Shown here: piece by piece, positions 1-8,000 of the stretch | Layout of the letters: each line of letters begins with the position of its first letter | Numbering within the stretch: the stretch's first letter is position 1 | Source: Chloromonas sp. AAM2 | Taxonomy: Eukaryota; Chlorophyta; Chlorophyceae; Chlamydomonadales; Chlamydomonadaceae | Assembly: GCA_004335635.1 (NCBI GenBank) | Contig: QAXH01006527.1 | Span: forward strand, 1 to 11,613 | Direction: 5' to 3' | Length of the DNA stretch: 11,613 nt | Notes under the pieces: model-generated | Database searches by the model: none | Seen by the model: only the letters and a program-made list of their open reading frames with translations | Told to the model about the DNA's origin: nothing | Position numbers and translations under genes: made by a program

Positions 1-42
1 AGCGTATCGCCATCACACAACAGTCAATACAAACACGTCAAA

Positions 43-62
43 TTGTCCCAGAACTGGCAAAC
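43..62 (-). repeat. Dispersed core repeat, solitary copy at left edge
   Basis: TTGTCCCAGAACTGGCAAAC is a perfect copy of the family core in the orientation that would close an element extending to the left of the window. No partner is visible inside the window. Confidence 0.8.
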
Positions 63-163
63 ACATAACTGGTGCACTTTGCATTTGGAACGAGATGCTC
101 CTGACCTCACCTGCCATCAGTGCTACTAAACCCATTGGTTCATTGACCATGTAAGTGTAAGCG

Positions 164-373
164 TCAGCGTGCCAGCACACTGAACTTGCGCACCAGATCT
201 GGCAGGCTCACGTGGATGGACTCGGCAGGACACACAACCAGTGGCAGTAATTGTTCAGGAGTGCAGCAACACCTTACAGAGTTTCGGCTAGGCTGATGTA
301 AGGAGCAGGCAGCACCAGCCCACCGAGGCATGATGCAGAGAAGCAACACCAAAGACTTGTTCCACTGAGTCAT
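164..373 (-). CDS. Small hypothetical protein with signal-peptide-like start
   Basis: A 69-codon frame starts MTQWNKSLVLLLCIMP and reaches Ala-Gly-Ala at residues 19-21, a plausible signal peptidase site, followed by a Cys-rich segment. A donor-like TCT|GTAAGG lies at about residues 32-33, so the real gene may splice there and continue toward the left edge. Upstream on the - strand are three TTTTCACGAGC boxes and a TATAAG at 488-483. No family is recognised, and a chance ORF remains possible. Confidence 0.3.
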   Translation of the reverse strand: MTQWNKSLVLLLCIMPRWAGAACSLHQPSRNSVRCCCTPEQLLPLVVCPAESIHVSLPDLVRKFSVLAR

Positions 374-392
374 GATCTGTTACAGACAGGGT

Positions 393-510
393 GCTCGTGA
401 AAAGCTTTACAGCTCGTGAAAATTTACAGTGATATGAGGCGCACAGATGCACATTTTCAGACAAGGACACTTTGTAAAGACTCTTATACCCCCCAATATG
501 CTCGTGAAAA
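393..510 (-). promoter_or_regulatory. Three GCTCGTGAAAA boxes
   Basis: Identical 11-mers occur at 393-403, 412-422 and 500-510, all in the same orientation and all within 140 bases upstream of the - strand ATG at 373. The clustering looks non-random. A role as upstream elements for that small ORF is inferred only from position. Confidence 0.4.
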
Positions 511-520
511 GAAAAAAGAA

Positions 521-679
521 GTTTGCCAGTTCTGGGACAGTTCTTCTGTGAATAGGTCTGATAGGTCTGTCACAATATTAGGGTGGCAGGGCAATCCAGA
601 TGCAAGCTCACTCCCAAAAAAACAACAAACTAATTCGTCACTAATGAGGCACGCAAGAATTGTCCCAGAACTGGCAAAC
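521..679. mobile_element. Inverted-repeat element, 159 bases, 25-base arms
   Basis: Arms 521-545 and 655-679 are inverted complements with one mismatch in 25, both starting with the dispersed core GTTTGCCAGTTCTGGGACA. The interior carries a short duplication, ATAGGTCTG(A/T), around 551-570. No coding capacity is evident. The outer flank on the left is A-rich, as in the other copies. Confidence 0.6.
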
Positions 680-695
680 ATCGTTTTTAAAACAG

Positions 696-857
696 GCCAC
701 ACTCGTGGTACAACCTGACCCATGGCTTAGTCCGTTCACGCAGTACGGCAGAATTCAGAGAACATTCCATTCACAACATCAGGATAGCTCCCAAACACTC
801 CGGAACCAACCAATTGCAGCGGCATTGCAGTCAGACGCGCTCTTGGGATTGACATAG
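696..857 (+). other. Possible exon or gene relic with PDPWL motif
   Basis: After an acceptor-like TTTTTAAAACAG (ending at 695) a frame runs 53 codons to TAG at 855-857, beginning ATLVVQPDPWLSPF. The 14-base string CCTGACCCATGGCT at 714-727 recurs at 11385-11398 inside the right-edge gene, in the same reading frame (LLEPDPWLVLL). This may be a relic or exon of a related gene, or coincidence. No start codon with a good context or donor is assigned. Confidence 0.25.
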
Positions 858-909
858 CTGAGCAACATGGCATGACGTCCCAAACAGCTCATGCAGACTG
901 TCTGGAGGC

Positions 910-931
910 GTTGTAGCTGGGACACTACAAC
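910..931. other. Small hairpin downstream of the acylated-protein stop
   Basis: GTTGTAG (910-916) and CTACAAC (925-931) form a perfect 7-base stem with an 8-base loop, about 100 bases past the - strand stop codon. It would fall in the 3' untranslated region. The remaining sequence between 858 and 1030 shows nothing else, and no TGTAA polyadenylation signal is seen on the - strand until about 424. Confidence 0.45.
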
Positions 932-1030
932 TCCATGCACTTCACACTGTGGCTCGGTTGGTCACTGTGACGCTGTGCTGTGGCTTGCCATGTGAAACAC
1001 GACTGAACCAGCTTTGAGGGGACCGGCCAT

Positions 1031-2236
1031 TCAATTCGACTGCTGACTCGCTTCAGCCTGCAGGCTCGCCATGGCCTCAGCCATGTCATCATCGTCTGTG
1101 TCTGACCCTCCATGCGCCATGGGTGGCAATGCATGCGCCTCGGACTCTTCATGGGACGTTGCCGCTGCATCATTGCTCCCATGTGCTAAGGTCATGGAAG
1201 GCCTGTCTGGCCCATCATCGTCCAAAGGAGGGGCCTCCAAAGGGTAGAAGTCGTCGTCTGTATCGTCCTGCTCTTCATGAACGTCTTCTGTTGCTGGGAA
1301 GTGGCTGGGAATGTCCTGTGCGCGTGCATCACCCGCTGTGCTGCGGCTGTTGCGGCTGTCCTGCTGGTGCTGGGCTGGATTGGCTTGTGCGGTGCTGCGG
1401 CTGTTGCGGCTGTCCTTTTGAATCAGGGCTGTGGGTGGTTGAAGTGCCTGTGTTGTGTTGCCACTGGCAAGGCTGTCCTGTGGATGCAATGCGACCAGCG
1501 GTGACGCGGGTTGTGCTGTGCTTTGACTGTTGCGGCTTGCCTGCTGATGCAGGGCTCGGGGTGCCTGTGCAACCTTGGACGTGCTGTTCCGGCTCTCTTG
1601 CTGTTGTAGAGGCGCGAGTTTGGTGTTAGGCTGCAGGCTGTTCCGGCTGCCGAGGCTGTCCTGTTGGCCTGCAGGCCTTGCCTCTGGAAGGTCACTGGCT
1701 GGTAAGATGACTATAGCAGTGTCCCCCGTGCCAGCAGGCACTGGTTGCTGCTGTGGTGGTAGTTGTGGTGGTGTTCGTGGCTGGTCTGTTGGTGGTTGAG
1801 CTGCAGGTGAATGTGCACATTGCTGCTGCTGCTGCTTCTCAGCCGCAAGCCCTGATACAGGAGTCGTTGCTTGGCTGTGAACCTCCGGCTGTCTTGCATA
1901 GCCACTGTTTATCAGGGCCGGCTGGCCAACTGGCAGTGCACGTTTTTGCAGGCCGTCACCCAATGCTGGTGGCTTGGCCGGCTCTAGCTTACCTGGCCCC
2001 TGTGTAGTGTGCACCACAGCAGTAATGCTGACGTGATGGGCTGAGGAAGCGCATATGTGAATTGAATAGGCATGCATGCACCTGCACACTCATCCCCGTG
2101 CTCGCACATGACCAGATTCATGCGCATGTCTTCACGCATAATGCAGAAGCTGCAACGATGCACTCACCGTTCTGACCTCCTTGAGGGGCTGGGCCGATGG
2201 ATGCTGAGAGCTTTCAGTGGACGCCGCGCATCCCAT
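1031..2236 (-). CDS. Predicted dual-acylated (MGCAAS) low-complexity repeat protein, two exons
   Basis: Seen: exon 1 (2236 down to 2168) encodes 23 residues beginning MGCAASTESSQ and ends at a strong donor, ACG|GTGAGT. A 168-base intron ends in CTACACAG at 2000, and exon 2 (1999 down to 1031) follows in the same phase 0, giving 345 residues. Residues 79-83 are poly-Q and the next stretch is Pro/Gln-rich. Roughly residues 134-245 hold six degenerate 18-21-residue repeats around QQDSRNS, and about the last 85 residues are rich in Asp/Glu. Known: Gly2 with Ser at position 6 is an N-myristoylation signal and an adjacent Cys3 is commonly palmitoylated. Inferred: an intrinsically disordered, membrane-tethered protein. 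No catalytic domain is visible. The - strand was preferred because the opposite frames give only Cys/Trp-rich shadow translations. It is divergent from the Kazal gene. The splice model is a prediction. Confidence 0.62.
1338..1416 (-). repeat. Exact 25-base tandem duplication inside the acylated-protein gene
   Basis: The 25 bases at 1338-1362 recur identically at 1392-1416, a period of 54 bases or 18 codons. They encode the last two, best-preserved QQDSRNSRSTA repeats of the protein. The older upstream copies have diverged in sequence and length, so this pair is the youngest in the array. Confidence 0.85.
1821..1835 (-). repeat. CAG triplet run encoding poly-Q
   Basis: Five tandem GCA/CAG-type triplets (TGCTGC on the + strand) are read on the - strand as five consecutive Gln in the acylated protein, after Glu-Lys and before a Cys-Ala-His. 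It is a possible length-variable microsatellite within coding sequence. Confidence 0.8.
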
Positions 2237-2252
2237 TCTTGCAGTACAATGC

Positions 2253-2286
2253 TGTACGAGAACTTCTAGTTGTACGAGTACTTCTA
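2253..2286. repeat. Direct repeat TGTACGAG(A/T)ACTTCTA
   Basis: The two 16-base copies, 2253-2268 and 2271-2286, differ at one base and have an 18-base period. They sit 17 to 50 bases upstream of the ATG of the acylated-protein gene, within its probable 5' leader or core promoter. Confidence 0.75.
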
Positions 2287-2466
2287 TCTTAAGATCATAG
2301 ATCGACAGGACAGAAGCCGATGGCACGGAGCAAGAGTCAGCTCCAGAACCATGTACGGCAAAGCAACCTTTTTTTCCAAATCAGCCTCAGCTGGTGGCTT
2401 TGTGGAGCGCACTTTTCGTGGCTATGCCCCCTGATTGATCATCTGCTTTTCGTGCGTGTGCCAATT

Positions 2467-2489
2467 TTCAGCTGACACTTTCAGCTGAC
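2467..2489. repeat. Paired TTTCAGCTGAC boxes
   Basis: Two identical 11-base copies lie at 2467-2477 and 2479-2489. Each contains the palindrome CAGCTG, an E-box-like core. A protein-binding role is only a guess from position and symmetry. Confidence 0.6.
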
Positions 2490-2983
2490 GCGGATGGCCG
2501 TTCGTGGCAGGCCTGTCGGAAAGCAAGGGTTGCACGCCGCGCGTTGTTTTCAGGCGAGCATATGAACAACCACACTCAGGCAAAAGAAAGGAAGCAGGTG
2601 AGTGCTGCTTCTCCTTCTTGTCTGTCTTTTCTTGGGTGTTGCTCCACTCTTGGATGTCTTGCATTGCAGCGAACAAAACGTTTTGGCAGCCATCTGAAGC
2701 TCTTCTGCCGGCAGCTACAGTGTTGTTGCGTGAGCTTTCTCGACTTTCTTGTGCGTAAGCACAAAATAATCTATAGTTGTGACAAGAGTGACATGCATAC
2801 ATGCTTTTAGGAGCTAGCTCGCGATGCTCTCAATGAAGCCTTGACGGCATGTTCCTGCTATCTTGAATCAACAAAGTATTGCGCAGCAGCGCGTGAAGAC
2901 TCTCGAACCTCGGCAGCGGGCAGGCCTGCCGCAAACCTCAGCAATCCACTCTGCGGCTCTACTCACCGTTCTCGGTTTGCACG

Positions 2984-3095
2984 ATGGCAACCAACGTGAA
3001 ATCAACAGTACAGTGGCTGCTGACGGGCCTGCTTCTTGCCTTGACTTTTGGCGGAATGGCAACGGCGCATGCGGATCGTGTGCCAGCCATAGAAG
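2984..3095 (+). other. Exon 1 of the Kazal gene: signal peptide
   Basis: The exon encodes 37 residues plus one base of the next codon. Residues 1-11 are polar with one Lys, residues 12-24 form a Leu-rich hydrophobic core ([13 protein letters not shown]), and residues 25-30 end in the small-x-small pattern Ala-His-Ala before Asp31, a textbook signal peptidase site. The donor is GAAG|GTGCG. Reading past the donor meets a TGA at 3122-3124, so splicing is needed. Two acceptors for exon 2 lie six bases apart (exon starting at 3244 after TTTTGCAG, or at 3250 after GCGCAG). Both keep the frame; the first has the better pyrimidine tract. Confidence 0.82.
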
Positions 3096-5026
3096 GTGCG
3101 AAAGCCCATCAAGAGGATAGATGAACTAGCCTGCAGGCAAACGCGGGCAGCTCTAGTGGCTTTGCTCTTGAAGGAGCAGCTTGACATTTGGATTTCCCGG
3201 AAGCTTGCATGCAGCTGGCGTCGCTTTGCACAAGCTTTTGCAGGCGCAGGTCGGCAGGTCCGTCCCGTGCGGCGCTTGCAGGAGCACCGTGACGGCTGCT
3301 ACTGCCCACTGCTCTATGATCCAGTGTGTGGAAAGGGTAAGTGATCTGTCCTGAACTTCCTGCGGAATTTTACCTATGCCTGCCAATATATATCGTGCCA
3401 TGCTTCTAAATCTACAGCACAGTCTACCAGCACTGGTAGTAAAAGCAACGATCAGCTCATCACATTGCCTGCAGCCAACTCCAACATGCCATCTTCTGCG
3501 GCCGGGCGCATACTAAGTGTGCTGTGACACTGCATCTAACCTTGGCCCCCATTCTTTTTGTACTTTTCCACGCTGCAGATGGCAAAACATACGGCAACAC
3601 GTGCCAGGTGAGCTGCAGCCTCTCTCTCTGCTTTAATCGGTCCATAACCTCTTGTGCAGGCGAACGAACCTGGTGGCTTTGTCCGATATGTATGGCTGCA
3701 GGCGGGATGTGAGCATGCTGAAGTCGACTACAAGGGCGAGTGCGACGGGCAGGGCTGTGTGTGCACAGAGGAGTATGCGCCAGTTTGCGGGGTGGACGGC
3801 AAGACGTACAGCAATGCCTGTACGGTGAGGGCAGCGTGTGCTAGGGTAGTCATCATCATCATCATCATCATTACATGGCCTCTCATGGGTACTGCAGCTA
3901 GACACAATATCCCGGCAAGAATCACGCGCCTGACAATCATTGAGCCAAGAAAGCTCGCTGGTAGCAGGGTGCTAGAGTGTGTATGTCCATTGGAGTGTAT
4001 CCATTTCATTGTGCCCCATTGCCATTGGAGTGTGTCCTTTGAACTGTGTACCATCAAGTTGTGTTACATTGGAATGTGTGCCAATGGACTGTGCCACATT
4101 GGAGTGTGCCACATTGAATTGTGCCATTGGAATACCGTCCATTGGACTGTCTCCCATGGCATTGTGCACACCTACGTTGGCGCCTCCACCCATACCTTTG
4201 ATACAACGACCATTCATTGCTTTGGCTGGGGAATGGCACAAGCTGTTGCGGCAGGTTCATCGCGCCAAGGCCTGCAGCATTGGCTTAGACACGTGCACAT
4301 GTCCTGACCAGCCTGCAAGTGACTTTTATGTGCGGTACTGATGCCCTGCCTTGCTGCACCGCTTTCAAATGCGGGTTGGCATCACGCTTGCTGTTGCTGA
4401 TGCCTCTGATGCTGATGCCTCCCCCCTGCTGCTCCCCGGCAGGCCAACTGTTCCAAGGTCGAGATTGACTACAAGGGAGAATGCAGAAAGTCCTGTGCAT
4501 GCACGAAGGACTACCGGCCCGTGTGCGGCATGGATGGGAAGACGTACGGAAATAACTGCACGGTGAGCTGGTACGGCATGTGTGCCATGGGACGGCATGG
4601 GCTCACAGCGCGTGCAGGGATGACAGACTGCCCACCTTCGCTCGGGCTCAGCTGGCAAACAAAGGGCAGCTGACCGTGCTACTCTGTGGCAATTACATGC
4701 AATCCAAAGCGGTGGAATGTAATGCCAATTCAGCACACTGCTGGACGTGTGCAGTGCAGTTACACGGAATGAGTGTTGGAGTGCAAGACTGTGGACAGAT
4801 TTCACATGAACGGATGCTTTTCTGGTCATGTCCACTTGTGCAGGCGGGTTGTGCCGGGGTTGAGGTGGCCTACACGGGAGAGTGCGATGACGGCTGTGTC
4901 TGCACGAAGGAATACGCTCCTGTCTGTGGCAAGGATGGCCAAACCTACGGCAATGAGTGCTTGGTGAGTAGTGGCTGCGTCAGCATGCCCAACACCGGCG
5001 GTCGCTGTGTGTGAGGCCCCGGAATG

Positions 5027-5070
<44 letters not shown>

Positions 5071-8000
5071 CGCCCACACACACACACACGCGCGCACGCA
5101 CACACATGCACGCACGCACGCTGCATCAAGGCAGGCCTGTTGTGTGAACGCACGTTTTGAACAGGCCTGCACGCTCAATCATGATCTGATGCGGACACCT
5201 GGCTGCTGCAAGTGCCCCGCGTGTCCAATGCCCGTCCCTTGTTGCTCTCTGGCAGGCCAACTGTTCCAAGGTTGAGATTGACTATAAGGGCGAGTGTGAG
5301 AAGTCTTGCATCTGCACAACGGATTACAAACCCGCCTGCGGCACTGATGGCAAGACGTACAGCAACGCATGCACGGTAAGCTGGTCTCATGCGACTTATC
5401 ATCATGCGGTCTGTGGGCAACGAGTCACAGGCGGGATCACACAGTCTTTGGTGAGGTGGCAAAGTAGCACACTACTGACAAACTGGGGACAGTGTCACAG
5501 ATTGCAGGAACTCTGGGCGAGTGTTATGTTGGACGCGGTCATCTTTGCATGGCACCGGCAGCGCGGCATGTGGCACTGTGCAAACAGCGCGTGAGCCTGC
5601 AGTGGCGCAGCTGAACAACTGTAAACCTTTCCGTCGTGGCAGTCCTTGATTGATCAGACAAATCTACAAACGAACATCATGATGATTAGGTCAATCCCAT
5701 CCCAAGCTATCGCTGGGGACACTGTGGCAAACAACTCAGACAATTGACATGCCTCACATGCAGGCAGCATGTCTCGTTGAAACCTTTTCTTGCCTAGCAA
5801 GCTACTGATAAGTGATTGACTGATAGTGTCGTTCAGCAAGATGAGTTCTTTAGTTGGTACTGGCGTGCAATTCCTCTCTGTTCGTCGTGGCAGGGTACGA
5901 TTGTGGAGTTTTGCACCAGAGTTGCTTACCAACCGTTGACCAGATAGACTTCCGAGTAATTAAGAACACTGGGACGCATCGGGGTAAAGGAAGGCTTTGA
6001 TTGCAATGCTGTCCAATGACAATGTGCCAACGAAATTCTCAGTTGCACCAAGAAAGGAGTGTCTGTCATGTTGCTTTGTTTAGGCCACTTGTCAAGGGAA
6101 GGTTGAGGTGGCCTACGAGGGAGAGTGCAGTGACGACTGTGGCTGCACAGCTGAGTACTCTTTCCCTGTGTGTGGCATGGATGGCAGGACCTATGACAAT
6201 CAGTGCACGGTAAGGTGCATGGCATGTCGTTTTCTTATTTCCGCTTCTAGGTTCCAGTGGAAATGTTTTGGTGGCAAATGGCTGGAGGTCCCATGGCCAG
6301 AATTGGTGCACCGAGTGACCACCTCCGTCAATACCAGTACGCCGAATCAGGACTGGTAGAGGCCTTGGATGCAATTCTGTCCATTGATATGGTGGCTAAC
6401 AAAATGCACAAGAGCGCCAATGGCATCTTCGTTTGTGCAGGCCAACTGCGCCAAGGTCGAGGTGGCCTACACGGGGGAGTGTGATGACGGCTGTGTCTGC
6501 ACGAAGGAATACGCTCCTGTCTGTGGCAAGGATGGCCAAACCTACGGCAATGAGTGCTTTGTGAGTTCCATTGCTTGTTGTTGGCCCATCCATGTCCACA
6601 TGACAGGTGGTCCAATAGGTATTGTGCACCGTCAGACACCACCGGCCAGCAGGGCATCTAAAGCCAACGACTTTGCTGAGTCAGCCACTGACAGACGTTG
6701 CAGATAGTAAGTGCTCCCAGGCAAATGCAAATTGCCATCACGCTTGGTGTTGCCGCAGGCCAACTGTTCCAAGGTCGAGATTGACTACAAGGGGGAGTGT
6801 GAGAAGCCCTGCATCTGCACTGCGGATTACAAACCCGTGTGCGGCACTGATGGCAAGACCTACGGCAACGCATGCGCGGTAAGCTGGCCTCAGGACATCG
6901 TGCGACTCATCATCAGCGTCAGCCGTTGCCATTGTTCATCATGGTGTTGCTGACGGATGAATGCCTTTGCGCCTCCGCGAGGGTGTATGCTTGATAGTAT
7001 GTGCATGACAGCCCAGCAGAAGAGGGCCATCCTCTCGCACTTGCCCATCATATTCACACTGGGCAAACAATTGAGTGGGTACAATTTTTGATGTTCCTGC
7101 ATGTCATCGTACCTTCTCAAGGGCCAATGGTGACTTGACAAGCCCCGCGCGTGTACGTGAATAGCAAGTCCAAGTAGACCAAGAGTGGAGGTGTTGTGTT
7201 CCCCGGCAACGTGCAGGCGCTGTGCAACAACAAGACCACCATCGCCTACCCGGGCGAGTGCGGCAGCTGCGACTGCCCTGCGGTGGCGCAGCCCGTGTGC
7301 GGTGCCGACGGCAAGTCGTACCTCAACCCGTGCCTGGCCGAGTGTGCCGGGGTCAACAAGGGCTGGTGGGGTGTGTGTCCCCAGGACTGCGGCTGCTACC
7401 GCGTGTATGACCCAGGTGCGCACGAGGGCATCAGAACCCATTACATAGTTTCATGCAGGTACAACGTCTTGGGACGACCTTGAAAAGACACAATGTATGG
7501 TATGTATTGTATATAGCCTTGTCTGATGCTTGGTTGACGTTGTTTAGCAGGCGTAGCAGAGACCGGGACAGGAGTCAGCCAGCCTGCAGTAGCAAGCCAT
7601 TGCTCTTTTGTTCCTTTCCGTCCCGCCTGCAGTGTGTGGCTCTAACAATAGGACAATCATCAACAAGTGCATTGCACGCTGCGCGGGTGTCTCTGTTGCG
7701 TACACCGGCAAGTGCACCAACCGCAAGAACTACTGCTTCTGCGACCGCAAGTACAAGCCTGTGTGTGCCTCTGGTCGCACGTACGCCAACAAGTGCGTGG
7801 CCAAGTGCGACAAGAAGACGAGCTGGACCGACGGTGTTTGCCCCAGCAAGAGCACTCCTTGCATCTGTCCTGCCGTAGTGCAGCCAGGTGTGTTGCACGA
7901 CTTGTATTAAGTAAGCCTCCCTACTCAATGTTGGCATGTCATGGATGCCAGGAGGTCAACATGTTGTTTACAAGCGGGATACGGCGCGTCCTCGCTTTTG

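Larger units (their letters stand above)
2237..2983. promoter_or_regulatory. Divergent intergenic region between acylated-protein gene and Kazal gene
   Basis: The 747 bases separate the two start codons, so they should hold both promoters and 5' leaders. I see no TATAAA on either strand. Contents are a 16-base direct repeat at 2253-2286, a 10-base palindrome ATCTTAAGAT at 2287-2296, paired TTTCAGCTGAC boxes at 2467-2489, and splice-like sites on the + strand. The splice-like sites are AAGCAG|GTGAGT at 2597/2598, TTGCATTGCAG at about 2669 and CTTTTAG at 2810. They could belong to a spliced 5' leader of the Kazal gene or to a very small separate gene. Open frames here are short and unrecognisable. 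Confidence 0.5.
3702..6878 (+). other. Array of seven symmetrical, circularly permuted Kazal exons (exons 4-10)
   Basis: Exons 4 to 10 are 123, 120, 120, 120, 126, 120 and 120 bases, all with phase-0 introns at both ends. Each begins with (A/G)-(N/G/T)-C and the V-E-(I/V)-(D/A)-Y-x-G-E-C segment, which supplies Cys5 and Cys6 of one domain. It then supplies Cys1 to Cys4 of the next domain and stops one residue after Cys4. The intron therefore always interrupts the domain between Cys4 and Cys5. Exons 5, 7 and 10 form one subtype ([13 protein letters not shown]) and exons 6 and 9 another ([13 protein letters not shown]); exon 8 is divergent, with one extra residue before PVCG. Exons of this kind can be duplicated or skipped without breaking the frame. 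Confidence 0.85.

Noticed and set aside
1123..1629. 168-codon + frame opposite the acylated-protein gene
   Set aside because: It is a Cys/Trp/Gly-rich shadow of the - strand Ser/Gln repeats, with no splice or start support.
2422..2802. 126-codon - strand frame in the divergent intergenic region
   Set aside because: No recognisable protein character, no good start context, and the opposite strand shows stronger splice-like signals.
3972..4241. - strand frame with pentapeptide-like periodicity
   Set aside because: The periodicity follows from a 15-base DNA repeat inside an intron; the residues do not fit the pentapeptide-repeat family and there is no other sign of a gene.
3654..4307. 217-codon + frame starting within intron 3 and running through exon 4 into intron 4
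   Set aside because: Only the exon 4 part (3702-3824) is Kazal-like. The rest reads through the intron 4 donor, the CAT run and the minisatellite.
4647..4665. Further copy of the dispersed core (CAGCTGGCAAAC) in intron 5, and a similar one near 8930
   Set aside because: Only 9 to 11 bases match with no extension or pairing; compatible with chance or very old decay.
4826..5178. Arg-Glu-rich and Val-Cys-rich frames on the - strand
   Set aside because: They are translations of the TC and CA microsatellites in intron 6.
6890..7441. 183-codon - strand frame opposite exon 11
   Set aside because: It overlaps a well-supported Kazal exon on the other strand. Its composition is that of a complement of GC-biased coding sequence.
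7575..7937. 120-codon - strand frame opposite exon 12
   Set aside because: It is a shadow of the Cys-rich exon on the + strand.
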